From Leptospira kmetyi serovar Malaysia str. Bejo-Iso9 (GTDB lineage: Bacteria > Spirochaetota > Leptospiria > Leptospirales > Leptospiraceae), in the NCBI RefSeq assembly GCF_000243735.2, contig NZ_AHMP02000003.1:3246001-3310000 (forward strand): a stretch of DNA of 64,000 nt. Reading direction: 5' to 3'. The translations under genes and the position numbers were made by a program. Under the pieces are notes generated by a model that ran no database searches, was not told the DNA's origin, and saw only the letters and a program-made list of their open reading frames with translations. Below are positions 1-21,268 of this stretch, piece after piece (position 1 is the stretch's first letter; each line of letters begins with the position of its first letter).

Positions 1-1
1 T

Positions 2-1093
2 CCCGTGTACGAACTCAACTACGGAGCGACCTTGATCGCGATGTACGGACTTTTGATGAAAAGAATGATGTTCGAAAACGAAATCACGCAGAAGGATTTG
101 GAAACGATCACGAAAAAATTCAGAGCGAACGCGATCGTAAATCCGAGGGCCAGCGTTTATCAACAAGAGATCACCGAAAAGCAACTTTCAAGAACGATCG
201 CGGATCCCTATCCGGCTCCTATGATCGCAATCGTAACGGATCACGGCTTTGCGACTCTTCTTATGTCCGAGAAGAAGGCTAAAAAACTCCAATCGCAAGG
301 TAAGATCAAAAAAGAAATCGATCCGATGTATCTGATCGGTGCGGGTCACGCGGCCCATGCCGAATACTTTATGCTCAAGGGAGATTTTGCGACTCCGGCG
401 GGAAGAGCGGGTGATATCGCCTTTGCGTCCGCGGGAATCGCAAGAGAAGACATCGACTACGCTTGGATCTACGATTGTTTTACGGGAATGGTGATTCTAC
501 AATCCTCCGAATACTTCGGAATGTCCAAAAAGGACGCGGCAGAAAGTTTAAAGAATGGAAAGCTAATATTCAAAAACGGTAAAACGATTTCCGTAAACGA
601 AATGGGCGGAATTCTAAATTACCAAGCCGCCATGTCCATGTCCGCTGCCACGGGTTTGATCGACGTCGCCGCGCATTACGGATTGTATTCCCGTTCGGTT
701 CCGAACGTTCAAACGACTCGTCCCGGAAAATCCTTGGTGGGCGGAAATGGAGGAGTGGACAGCATCAATTCGGTCGCGATCTTTTCTTCGACGCCTTCCA
801 AGTTAAAACCGAAGAAGGTAAAGCCGAGACGTCTTTTTCTAAATCAAAACGGAGCCAAGGAAAACGAAGTCGGAACCGTTTATTCTTCCACAACCGTGAA
901 TATGAATCCCGGTTCATTTACGAAGGCGCCTTATTCTTTAGCGCTCGTAAAAATGAAAGCGGGAAGATATGTGATGGTAAACGTCTTTGATTCCAAAGGA
1001 GAACTTCTCAAAACCGATCAGGCCCTGCAAATCGATCGTTCGAAATTAAAAATCGTAAATGAAAACGGTTTTTTGAAAGGAATTTTATCTTGA
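2..1093 (+). CDS. Thiolase-family protein, 3' part (cut by window edge)
   Basis: The reading frame is open to the first base, so this is the C-terminal ~363 residues of a longer gene; the GTG at 5 is probably an internal Val. Thiolase-fold landmarks are visible: a GHAAHAEYF stretch, DCFTGMVILQSSEYFG and NEMGGILNYQAAMSMSAATG near residue 200. In SCP2-type thiolases the last of these normally carries a GHP catalytic His; here the position reads NYQAA. The last ~80 residues (after a basic KPKKVKPRR linker) look like the small OB-fold domain often attached to such proteins. Best reading: an acyl-CoA-binding lipid-transfer/thiolase-like protein that may not condense acyl-CoAs. The nucleophilic Cys would lie upstream of the window. 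Confidence 0.8.
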   Translation, partial: PVYELNYGATLIAMYGLLMKRMMFENEITQKDLETITKKFRANAIVNPRASVYQQEITEKQLSRTIADPYPAPMIAIVTDHGFATLLMSEKKAKKLQSQGKIKKEIDPMYLIGAGHAAHAEYFMLKGDFATPAGRAGDIAFASAGIAREDIDYAWIYDCFTGMVILQSSEYFGMSKKDAAESLKNGKLIFKNGKTISVNEMGGILNYQAAMSMSAATGLIDVAAHYGLYSRSVPNVQTTRPGKSLVGGNGGVDSINSVAIFSSTPSKLKPKKVKPRRLFLNQNGAKENEVGTVYSSTTVNMNPGSFTKAPYSLALVKMKAGRYVMVNVFDSKGELLKTDQALQIDRSKLKIVNENGFLKGILS

Positions 1094-1220
1094 ACTGAAA
1101 GAAATTTCCACGATCATAAGTCAGTACATTTTCCAAGAGTTCGAAGTTTTATCGAGTCAAAGTAGTGAAGGGCTCTTGCGGATTCTAAGATGAGAGAAAT
1201 TCTCTAGGGAATGGATCGCT

Positions 1221-1529
1221 ATGCACATAAAGGCTGAGAATGTTCAAACGGGTCAAGTCAGGATTTTTAACGGTTCCGATTTGATTTTGATCCCGGATTC
1301 CGATTCTTCCAACGAACAGGAAGGAACGATGTTTCTTCACGGAAGAAGGGTCGAAAACTGTCTCAATCTTAGAAAATATTCCACCTTCTTCGTAGTTTCC
1401 GATTCTGTCTCTAAAACCGGCTTTCCCGATACGATTAAATTGCAGGAAGTCGGACCGGACGGATCCGTTTTCGAAATTTCGGAAAACAAAATGGACTGCT
1501 ATCGAGTGATGGGAATATTTTTAGAATAA
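1221..1529 (+). CDS. Hypothetical protein, 102 aa
   Basis: I do not recognise this family. The product is a small, acidic, soluble-looking protein rich in beta-type residues, with no signal peptide or membrane segment. It begins MHIKAENVQTGQ and has one Cys in the centre (ENCLNL) and one near the end. It stands 128 bases after the thiolase-like gene on the same strand. Codon use matches its neighbours, and the ATG is preceded by AGGGAATGGATCGCT, which offers a weak ribosome site. It is probably a real gene. Confidence 0.6.
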   Translation: MHIKAENVQTGQVRIFNGSDLILIPDSDSSNEQEGTMFLHGRRVENCLNLRKYSTFFVVSDSVSKTGFPDTIKLQEVGPDGSVFEISENKMDCYRVMGIFLE

Positions 1530-1590
1530 GAATCACTTTCTGCTGGATTCGAACCGAAGCAAGGTTAGAATCCGTCTTCAGCATTCTTTG

Positions 1591-1835
<245 letters not shown>

Positions 1836-1977
1836 GATCGGATTCGTCCTCTCTCAAAACGCCCGTTTTAAATTCAGTCAATTTTTTTCCAAAAAGATCG
1901 AAACGATTCTTAAAAACTTTGGAAAAAAATTTCCAAAATGAATCGATTTTTCGTGGGAATTATAGTCAACTGTATGT

Positions 1978-2094
1978 ATGGAAAACTTATTTCTGATAAC
2001 ACTACTATTCTTAATTCTCTTTGAGCAGTATAAAACCAGGGTTTCCCGGGAAAGAATTCCTATTCGCGCTCTAAAACAATACGTTCACCGTTAG
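1978..2094 (+). CDS. Possible 38-aa hydrophobic peptide
   Basis: The frame reads MENLFLITLLFLILF, then a short basic tail ending YVHR, which is the layout of a single-span membrane peptide. It ends 16 bases before a clear intrinsic terminator (2111-2144), so a short transcript probably finishes here. There is no Shine-Dalgarno site; a TATAGT hexamer lies just upstream at 1962-1967, so the message could be nearly leaderless. The stretch could equally be a small RNA gene or chance coding. The rest of the 1836-2246 gap shows only an A/T-rich hairpin around 1918-1937. Confidence 0.3.
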   Translation: MENLFLITLLFLILFEQYKTRVSRERIPIRALKQYVHR

Positions 2095-2110
2095 TTTTCG
2101 AGTCCATTGA

Positions 2111-2144
2111 AACCGGGGAAGCCGTAACGCTCCCGGTTTTTTTA
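2111..2144 (+). terminator. Intrinsic terminator
   Basis: AACCGGG (2111-2117) pairs with CCCGGTT (2132-2138), and an uninterrupted T run follows. It reads in the plus direction and closes whatever transcript precedes it, upstream of the 2247 operon. Confidence 0.75.
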
Positions 2145-2246
2145 TTTTTCCGCCCTCCTTTTTCCGTTTCCTCGTATTCGTTCGCTTCTTTAGAGAGTTG
2201 AAACATTCTCATTCCGCTGGAACCTTGTCTAAAGACCGAGGAAAGC

Positions 2247-2501
2247 ATGTATAAAAAACCGATGACTCCCACTCGCGCAGTCGAAACATTCATTCGATAC
2301 AAAAAAAACCGGGAACCGATCTCGGACGAAGTTACGTTGGTATTGGATTCTTTTCAGATTTGGAACGAGATCGAACTTACGGGCCTTCTCAATTCTTCTT
2401 TTTATTATCCCGAAATATTAAACGAATATAGAACCGAAGAAGCGATTCGATCCCTTCTCGAAAAATTTAAACAGAGAATCGTGGAAATTCCCATTCAATG
2501 A
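2247..2501 (+). CDS. Hypothetical protein, 84 aa, first gene of SUFU operon
   Basis: The start is well supported: GAGGAAAGC precedes the ATG, and the stop overlaps the next gene's start by 4 bases (ATGA), so the two are probably translationally coupled. The product is soluble-looking, alpha-helical, acidic in its second half and has no recognised motif. Its tight link to the SUFU-domain gene suggests a shared job. I do not recognise the family. Confidence 0.65.
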   Translation: MYKKPMTPTRAVETFIRYKKNREPISDEVTLVLDSFQIWNEIELTGLLNSSFYYPEILNEYRTEEAIRSLLEKFKQRIVEIPIQ

Positions 2502-3637
2502 CAATGACTCATTCAACCGAACCGAAAGTAATCTATCAGGAAGCGAACCCTTACGGAACCTTCACGGCGTATTTGGAAGACGATGGAAGATCCGTGTATC
2601 TTTATCTTCAAGGAGAACAAAATCCGGAATTTGGAATCAAATCCGTATGGGTTTGTAATCGGATCGAAGCTCCGGAAAAACGAAGCGTAAAGGATCTTTC
2701 CAGCGGACTCGCGCCCGTTTTAGTTCGTTCCGAAGTGAACGAAACGAAAGCTCATCCGCCTTTGGAGGAAAAGGATCTTTATTTTATCTGGACCGAAGAA
2801 GGGGACGGCGTTGCGCTTTTTTATAAGGAGAATTTGATCGCGTTTCTTCCTCCCTGGTCGGGAATCAAAGGGTTTCACGGTTATTCTTTGCATGCAAAGG
2901 TGGAATCGATCACGGCGTATCCTCTCGGAAATTCGGAATACGGAATTATACCCGATCGAGTGCGGGCTTCCCGCGATTTTTGGGAAGCGAGGTCCAAACA
3001 AGGCGCTTGGAAAGAAATTCAAGAGAAACGTCTTTCGTTTTTGGAATCTAAATTCGGAAAACATGATAAATATTGGTCCGCGGACGGAGGAAAATATCCT
3101 CAACTCGGAATCGCGCGTTTTCAATCCGATCGATATCCGGGAATTCTAATCTATTCCACGATCGGAATGAGCGCGCAGAACATGCCTACCGTGGAACTTT
3201 TTCACAAGGACTACGAGGATCACGCGAGAATCGAATTGCTTCTCGCCGTTAAAATCGGTTCGGAAGGATTGGAACGATCGGAATCTTGGGTTCCTCATTT
3301 GATCGGAGAATTGATTCGTTTTCCTTGGAACATGGCCAAGTGGTTCGGCGACGGACATACGATTACGATGTCGCGCAAAGATCCCGAAGCGTTGTATTTG
3401 AATTTTACTTCCGTTCTTTTCAGAGACATGGGAAGTTTTACTTCCTTAACCGATGCGCCGGATTTATCGGGACTCGTTTCCGAAAACGGAAAACAAGTTA
3501 AATTCTTAACCTTATTGCCGACTTCGGAAGAGGAAAAAGAATACGCGCAAAAAGGCGGAATCGATTCTTTTTTTCGGATTTGGAATGAAAGACAATATCC
3601 TTGGTATCACGACGCGGAAAGACAGACTCTGATTTAA
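2498..3637 (+). CDS. Suppressor-of-fused (SUFU) domain protein
   Basis: The C-terminal ~190 residues match the bacterial SUFU fold: IARFQSDRYPGILIYSTIG, then MPTVELF, HARIELLLAV and, near the end, KFLTLLPTSEEEKEYAQKGG followed by an aromatic-rich tail. Bacterial SUFU proteins are proposed as immunity or scaffold proteins; the role here is unknown. The N-terminal ~150 residues form a separate beta-rich domain that I cannot name. No signal peptide is present. The gene overlaps the 84-aa gene upstream by 4 bases and is followed after 1 base by a membrane-anchored hypothetical gene, so the three form one transcript. Confidence 0.75.
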   Translation: MTMTHSTEPKVIYQEANPYGTFTAYLEDDGRSVYLYLQGEQNPEFGIKSVWVCNRIEAPEKRSVKDLSSGLAPVLVRSEVNETKAHPPLEEKDLYFIWTEEGDGVALFYKENLIAFLPPWSGIKGFHGYSLHAKVESITAYPLGNSEYGIIPDRVRASRDFWEARSKQGAWKEIQEKRLSFLESKFGKHDKYWSADGGKYPQLGIARFQSDRYPGILIYSTIGMSAQNMPTVELFHKDYEDHARIELLLAVKIGSEGLERSESWVPHLIGELIRFPWNMAKWFGDGHTITMSRKDPEALYLNFTSVLFRDMGSFTSLTDAPDLSGLVSENGKQVKFLTLLPTSEEEKEYAQKGGIDSFFRIWNERQYPWYHDAERQTLI

Positions 3638-3638
3638 A

Positions 3639-4334
<696 letters not shown>

Positions 4335-4391
4335 TGCGATTTACGCTCGATTGAGCGATTCAAAACGATTGAAAGAGTGTCCTTAAAAGAA

Positions 4392-4417
4392 AAAACCCGC
4401 TTCGAGAAGCGGGTTTT
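4392..4417. terminator. Bidirectional terminator between convergent genes
   Basis: AAAACCCGCTT pairs perfectly with AAGCGGGTTTT around a CGAG loop, with A-rich sequence on the left. In the minus direction the stem is followed by TTTTTTCTTTT, an ideal tail for the tiny gene at 4462-4554. It can also end the plus-strand SUFU operon. Confidence 0.85.
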
Positions 4418-4461
4418 AAAGTTTCATCCCTTCTTAGAATGAAAGTGTGTTGCTAGATTAC

Positions 4462-4578
<117 letters not shown>

Positions 4579-4695
4579 ATTAAGTTCTGAATGTTCTTCA
4601 GAGCTTAACGCCGTGATTAGGGACATAATTAATGGATCAAGATAAAAATGTAAAGTGTTTTAATAAATTTTTACATTTTTTTTTAAAATTTATTT

Positions 4696-9525
<4,830 letters not shown>

Positions 9526-9592
9526 GAAGTTGATCCTTTCTCCAGTCGATTGGATCTATCTTTGGAAAATTAACTCTGCCGAAAAGAAGAAT

Positions 9593-11688
<2,096 letters not shown>

Positions 11689-11834
11689 CATCTTTCCGGA
11701 TCTGTATTTCGACCGGACAAAGTTTATAATCCATAATATTCCAGAAATTCGTTACAATTAGAATACGAAAAAATTACAAACTACAGAAATTCGATTCTCC
11801 CTTTTCGAACAAAATGACAGAGAGAAAACAAACG

Positions 11835-12283
11835 TTATTCTTTATCGCCCAATTGTGAATTGATCTTACGAATCAGAACGCGTTGACGGAAAATCGAAAA
11901 GATTAAGAAACCTGAAAGTAATAAAGCTCCGATGAGATAAACTTCATTCAAACTTTTTAATCTTTCGTGTTCTTCTTCGATCGCTTTGATACTTTCCAAG
12001 TGGGAAATCAAAAAATAGAATTTGTCCGCGTTAGGCCACTCTTTCTTGGATTCTTCCCGAATTTGAGTGATGAGGATTGCGGCCTCTTCCTTTTTCATCT
12101 TTTGGATGATCGGAAATATTTTGTCCAAGTCCGAGTTCAGATAATCCTTCGCTGCCATCGCGGGTTTGGAACCGGAATCCGCCGAGGGAGAATTCTTATC
12201 CGCAAAAACTCCGTTTGTCGACGTCAGAGTAAAAAGAATCAAAAGGGACAGGAGGGAAGTTGAAGTTCTAAAAGTATTCGAAT

Positions 12284-12287
<4 letters not shown>
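11835..12287 (-). CDS. Secreted/membrane-anchored hypothetical, last gene of ECF operon
   Basis: An N-terminal signal peptide (about residues 8-29, ending VFA-DK) and a membrane helix near the C-terminus (about 115-135) bracket a helical, charged segment. This puts the central ~85 residues in the periplasm with a short basic cytoplasmic tail. The helical segment with a KKEEAAILITQIREE stretch recalls the periplasmic part of MotE/FliH-like or MgtE N-terminal helices, but I would not assign it. It overlaps the anti-sigma-like gene by 4 bases and so belongs to the sigma operon. Confidence 0.65.
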
Positions 12288-13830
<1,543 letters not shown>

Positions 13831-13884
13831 AGTTTTTTACCTCCTTTAAAATATTACAGCGCGTTTGAACGTTAAAATGCCTTA

Positions 13885-13911
13885 TCAAAAAAAATCAAAC
13901 TGCAAGGTTCC
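13885..13911 (-). promoter_or_regulatory. Possible ECF-type promoter
   Basis: Read on the minus strand, GGAACC (13911-13906) is followed by a T-rich spacer and then TTGATAAGG. The GGAAC hexamer is the classic -35 of ECF promoters, and the position would give a 5' UTR of ~45 bases before the 57-aa gene. The -10 match is unconvincing. Confidence 0.3.
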
Positions 13912-13944
13912 GGCCCGTTAGGGGACGGATTCTTATGTCTTATA

Positions 13945-13982
13945 AAATTATCGGCAGACTCAAAAAATTTGCCGTATAATTT
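13945..13982. other. Imperfect hairpin in 13.8-14.1 kb intergenic region
   Basis: AAATTATCGGCA pairs with TGCCGTATAATTT, leaving one bulged base and a loop of about 13 bases. It lies upstream of the ECF operon and downstream of the Nudix gene. It could end Nudix transcription or mark a regulatory site. There is no clean T run. Confidence 0.4.
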
Positions 13983-14105
13983 CTCACGTTCCCTCGAACG
14001 ATTTTTCAAAACAAGGAAATTCAAAATTCCGCCGCTCGATGTTTAGCGACAGAATCTTATCCACAATTTTCAGACGGCAAACTATCTGAAGAAAAAAATG
14101 TCTTT

Positions 14106-14778
<673 letters not shown>

Positions 14779-14810
14779 CTTAACCTGCATTCAAAATTTT
14801 GAATATTCCT

Positions 14811-15986
<1,176 letters not shown>

Positions 15987-15987
15987 G

Positions 15988-17491
<1,504 letters not shown>

Positions 17492-17535
17492 TCAACGGCT
17501 TAACTTCTGTTCGAGATTTTTTACGGAAATTCGGA

Positions 17536-17630
17536 GAATGTGTAGTAGTTCCTACACATTCCGTCACATCGCATAGGCTGCGAGTCCCTCGGAGAATATT
17601 TCTCGTCCGATTTTTGTAAGAGTTCCCACA
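17536..17630. repeat. Two GTAG..TTCC.TACA-type intergenic palindromes
   Basis: GAATGTGTAG (17536-17545) pairs perfectly with CTACACATTC (17552-17561). A related element, TGTAAGAGTTCCCACA, lies at 17615-17630. Both share the AGTTCC core of short palindromes that I remember as frequent between Leptospira genes. They sit between the ends of the convergent purF and acyltransferase genes and might help terminate transcription, although neither has a T tail. A small stem AGCCGTT/AACGGCT also spans the purF stop codon (17479-17500). Confidence 0.5.
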
Positions 17631-17660
17631 TTTTAGATTTTAGGAAAGGATTCTCGCTCC

Positions 17661-18860
17661 TCAAATCTTATCGCCGGTCGGATGCACCTTATCGATCTTG
17701 ATTTTCATGTTGTGAAACGGTCTTTCGATGATCAGGTATAGAATCCAACAAACCAAAAAGATTTTCAAACATACGATCACATAGATCGAAAAGAATCCCG
17801 TCCAAGAAAGACTGTCCAATCCCATTTCCTTTCTTACGAACCGAATCGCTAATACCCCGTGCCATAGATAAATCGTGTAACTCAATCTTGAGATCGGTCT
17901 GAACACGATCGACGCGAAAAATTTATAGACCGGACTCGAAGGAATCATCGCCGAAAAGGTAAGAAGAATAAAAACAACGTGATATACGTTATAACTCAAA
18001 GTATGGGATAAAAGTTCGTTCTTACGGATTTGAACTCCGATAAAAAACAAAACGACCGAACCCACAAAAAGAAGAAACGCATGTAAACCGTTCCATTTAT
18101 CGAAATATCTTTGATTAAAGATTTCGAATGCTATGATTCCCACGAAAAGCGCGTCGAAACGAGTATGTGTCGCGTAATAAATTCCGCCGATCGGTCCGTT
18201 GTAGAAATGATAGATCCGAAAGAATATGGGGAGAATGTAGATCGCCAATAAAACCAAAATTCTTTTTTGAAACGGAAGTTTGAAAAGAAGAAACGAACAA
18301 AGAAACGGAAGAACGATATAAAAATGTTGTTCGAGGGAAAGAGACCAGCCGAATTCGAACATACGATTCGGATTGTAATTGGAAAAAAGAAAAATATCCG
18401 ACCAAGGATTCGAGATCGCTTCGGCCGCGCGGTTTAAAACGAACAACTCCACTTCGTTCGGATTCGTTTTTACTTTCATCTCGTTGTAGATTACGAGCGA
18501 GAATAAAAATGTGATGATCAAAACCGTATAATAAGCGGGATAAATTCTTAGAATTCTTTTGAGATAAAATTCCCGGATGTTGATCGTGGAATACTTTTCA
18601 TAAACGCGAAACAAGCCCGCGTAAATCAGAAGTCCGCTCAAAAGAAAAAACAAATCCATAAAGTGACGCATACTCAGGATCGATTCCAAAGTAGCTTTGG
18701 TAACGAGTCCGTTTTCCAAAAAACGATGCGTGTTGTTTTCCCATAAGTGGAAGAAGAGAACGATTAAGATCGAAAAGGCTCTCAGTCCGTTTAACGATTC
18801 GATCTCCTTAGGATCTTTTTTAAATACGCCGAAAAAATAATCTAGAATCTTTGTCTTCAT
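17661..18860 (-). CDS. OafA-like membrane acyltransferase (acyltransferase 3 family)
   Basis: 399 residues with about ten membrane helices. The family start is clear: EIESLNGLRAFSILIVLFFHLWEN, with Arg and the catalytic His in the first helix. The later FGWSLSLEQHFYIVLPF and SRLSYTIYLWHGVLAIRF segments are also typical. Members O-acetylate or otherwise O-acylate sugars of surface polysaccharide or peptidoglycan. It is a paralogue of the gene at 22554-23828 (shared SLNGIRA start and SYTMYLWN segment). No SGNH domain is attached. Confidence 0.88.
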   Translation of the reverse strand: MKTKILDYFFGVFKKDPKEIESLNGLRAFSILIVLFFHLWENNTHRFLENGLVTKATLESILSMRHFMDLFFLLSGLLIYAGLFRVYEKYSTINIREFYLKRILRIYPAYYTVLIITFLFSLVIYNEMKVKTNPNEVELFVLNRAAEAISNPWSDIFLFSNYNPNRMFEFGWSLSLEQHFYIVLPFLCSFLLFKLPFQKRILVLLAIYILPIFFRIYHFYNGPIGGIYYATHTRFDALFVGIIAFEIFNQRYFDKWNGLHAFLLFVGSVVLFFIGVQIRKNELLSHTLSYNVYHVVFILLTFSAMIPSSPVYKFFASIVFRPISRLSYTIYLWHGVLAIRFVRKEMGLDSLSWTGFFSIYVIVCLKIFLVCWILYLIIERPFHNMKIKIDKVHPTGDKI

Positions 18861-18986
18861 TTGTGTCTTTGTGATTTGAATCGAATATCCGCTAATTCTT
18901 TTTAGAACTCCACCTTGATGACCGTTGTAAGCATCATTGTCAACTTGGAAACTTCTTGGAATTCTCCGTCGATTCGGTCGATCGGC

Positions 18987-20417
18987 TCAGCCCCGGAGTT
19001 TGTCCGCCAACTTTCCTAACGTTTTGATTTTTTCTTCGACCTTGGAAGTCAATCGAACCCCGCCGCTCAGTCTTAGGAAGTTTCTAAAATTTCCCGTTCC
19101 CGAAAAGATCGGACCGGGCGCGATCGACACGTTGTGTTTCCACGCTTCGTTTTGCAAAAGAAGGCTGTCGATCTTATCCGGGAGTTCGATCCAAAATACG
19201 AGACCGCCTTGCGGATTGGAGATGTAAGTCGATTCCGGAAAATGTTTCAAAACGGATTCCCGAATCTTTGCGAGATTGGAGGAAAGATTTCTTCTCAGAG
19301 GTTTTAAATTTCTTTCGTAAGAAGTCTTTAAGTATTCGCTCAACGCGATTTGCGGGATGCTCGGAAGCGCAAGTCTTGAGAGTTTGATTTCTTTCTGAAG
19401 CTCGTGACTTTTTTTTCCGGGAACGATCCAACCGATTCTCAGATCGGGCGAAATGATTTTGGAATAAGAAGAGATCTTATAAACGTTTTCTTTTTTATCA
19501 AAGGACTTCAACGAAAGGGGTCTTGAAGCGGTGAAGTATAGATCGCCGTAAATATCGTCTTCGATGATCGGAATATTCTTACCCGCACAAAGATCGACCA
19601 GGATCTTTTTGTTTTCGTTGGAAAGAAGACTGCCTGTCGGATTTTGAAAGTTCGGATTAATAATCACACATTGGATCGGATAACGATTGAGAGCTTCTTC
19701 GAAATGGGAAAGACTCATTCCGTGAATCGGATTGACCGGAATTTCGATCAGCTTTCTTCCTAGTCTTTGGACGCTTTGTAAAATGCCGAAATAAACCGGA
19801 GATTCCACCGCGATCAAGTCGCCCGGTTTTGTGAGAACTTGAATACAAAGATTGAGCGCGTCCTGACATCCGTTGGTCACGATGATTTCGGATTCGTGAG
19901 TGGCGACTCCTTGTAAAGAAGAACGAAGAGACAACTGTTTTCTCAAGCCGGGATATCCCTGAGAATTTTGATAGTTATGACTATCCGCCATAAGAATCGC
20001 CTTCTTCAGATTTTTATGAAGCGACGGAATCGGAAGATATTCCTTTTCGGGGATTCCGGTTCCCAAAGGAAGGATATTAGGATTTTGTAATGAATCGATG
20101 AGCGATGAAATCCGTTCGTCGATTCCGAAGGACGAAACAAGTTTCGGTTTTTTGGGCATGGTCGGAATCTTGGAAGTTCCCTTTCGTGCGAGAACCACGT
20201 AACCCGACTTGGGTTTCGATTCTATATAACCTTCGTTTTCCAAAAGTTCGTAAGCCTGTAAGACGGTGGAAATGCTGACCTTCTTTTCCAACGAAATCTT
20301 TCTTAAGGAAGGAAGTTTGTCCCCCGCGCGCAAAACACCCGATTCCAACATGGATTTTAAGGTTCCCGCGATCGTTTCGTATTTAGAATTCTGATCTGTA
20401 CCGGTTAAAATGTTCAT
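18987..20417 (-). CDS. MocR/PdxR-type regulator (GntR helix-turn-helix fused to aminotransferase)
   Basis: An N-terminal GntR winged helix (about residues 5-75: GDKLPSLRKISLEKKVSISTVLQAYELLE) is fused to a class I aminotransferase domain whose PLP lysine is in KISSYSKIISPDLRIGW. Proteins of this type sense PLP or amino-acid adducts. I set the start at 20417 (MNILTGTDQ) because the longer frame runs over the regulatory repeats into the divergent gene. The divergent PhzF/aminotransferase pair is the likely target. Confidence 0.9.
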   Translation of the reverse strand: MNILTGTDQNSKYETIAGTLKSMLESGVLRAGDKLPSLRKISLEKKVSISTVLQAYELLENEGYIESKPKSGYVVLARKGTSKIPTMPKKPKLVSSFGIDERISSLIDSLQNPNILPLGTGIPEKEYLPIPSLHKNLKKAILMADSHNYQNSQGYPGLRKQLSLRSSLQGVATHESEIIVTNGCQDALNLCIQVLTKPGDLIAVESPVYFGILQSVQRLGRKLIEIPVNPIHGMSLSHFEEALNRYPIQCVIINPNFQNPTGSLLSNENKKILVDLCAGKNIPIIEDDIYGDLYFTASRPLSLKSFDKKENVYKISSYSKIISPDLRIGWIVPGKKSHELQKEIKLSRLALPSIPQIALSEYLKTSYERNLKPLRRNLSSNLAKIRESVLKHFPESTYISNPQGGLVFWIELPDKIDSLLLQNEAWKHNVSIAPGPIFSGTGNFRNFLRLSGGVRLTSKVEEKIKTLGKLADKLRG

Positions 20418-20426
20418 TTCTGTATC

Positions 20427-20456
20427 TGTTATGATCGAAGTAAATTTGTTATAACA
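20427..20456. promoter_or_regulatory. Candidate MocR operator: TGTTAT direct repeats
   Basis: TGTTAT occurs at 20427-20432 and again at 20447-20452, exactly 20 bases apart (two helix turns). The second copy is part of the palindrome TGTTATAACA (20447-20456). MocR regulators usually bind spaced direct repeats in the divergent intergenic region, and these lie between 20417 and 20486. Confidence 0.5.
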
Positions 20457-20485
20457 TGAGTAACGCAGTAAGGAAATCATTTTTT

Positions 20486-21268
20486 ATGAAACTGAGAATT
20501 CTCCAAATCGACGCTTTTGCGGAAAAAGTCTTTCAGGGAAACCCCGCCGCGGTATGTCCGTTGCAGGAATGGATTCCGGACGAACTGATGCAGAAGATCG
20601 CCTTGGAAAACAATCTGAGCGAAACCGTATTTTTCGTCCGAGAAGGAGATTCGTATCGGATTCGTTGGTTTACTCCCTTGCGCGAGGTCGATCTTTGCGG
20701 TCATGCGACCTTGGCGACCGCGTATCATTTGTTTTTTCAGGAAGGATTGGCCGGTGATCGAATCCGTTTTCAATCGGCTTCGGGTGAATTGAACGTATTC
20801 AAAAAGGAGAATATTCTTTATCTGGACTTTCCTTCTCGAAAAGCGGACAAGACCGAAGTTCCGAAATCGGTATTAAATTCGTTTTCGATTTCTCCCTTGG
20901 AAGTTTTGAAGTCCAGGGATTACGTTCTCGTCTACGAAAACGAAGCTCAACTTAGAAACGTAACCTGCTCGGTCGAAGGTTTGCGCGATATCGACGCGTT
21001 AGGCGTCATTCTTACTTGTCCGGGCAACGGAGAATTCGATTTCTTTTCCCGATTCTTTTCCGCGAGCATCGGTTTGGCGGAAGATCCGGTAACGGGTTCC
21101 TCTCATTGTACGTTGATTCCTTTTTGGTCCGAGCGTTTAGGCAAAAAAAATCTCAAAGCGTTCCAAGCGTCGAGTCGAGGCGGAAAACTTTTTTGCGAAG
21201 ATCTGGGAGATCGAGTTCGCATCGGAGGAGTTTGTGTTCCTTACTTGGAAGGATGGATCGAAGTATGA
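20486..21268 (+). CDS. PhzF-family isomerase/epimerase
   Basis: This 260-aa protein has the family hallmarks: QIDAFAEKVFQGNPAAVCPL at the start, NNLSETVFF (active-site Glu region), REVDLCGHATLATAYHLF, and the C-terminal-half GLAEDPVTGSSHCTL. Its substrate is unknown; relatives isomerise or epimerise amino-acid-like acids. The start at 20486 (MKLRILQID) is preceded by AAGGA; an ATG at 20456 sits in the operator region and is less likely. It overlaps the downstream aminotransferase gene by 4 bases, so they probably work on related substrates. Confidence 0.88.
   Translation: MKLRILQIDAFAEKVFQGNPAAVCPLQEWIPDELMQKIALENNLSETVFFVREGDSYRIRWFTPLREVDLCGHATLATAYHLFFQEGLAGDRIRFQSASGELNVFKKENILYLDFPSRKADKTEVPKSVLNSFSISPLEVLKSRDYVLVYENEAQLRNVTCSVEGLRDIDALGVILTCPGNGEFDFFSRFFSASIGLAEDPVTGSSHCTLIPFWSERLGKKNLKAFQASSRGGKLFCEDLGDRVRIGGVCVPYLEGWIEV

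Noticed and set aside
1541..1583. T-arm-like GGATTCGAACC suggesting a tRNA
   Set aside because: No acceptor, D or anticodon stems can be formed around it; at best it is a weak hairpin (TGCTG/CAGCA) between two genes.
2060..2302. 80-aa minus-strand ORF
   Set aside because: It crosses the terminator and the start of the well-supported 84-aa gene on the plus strand.
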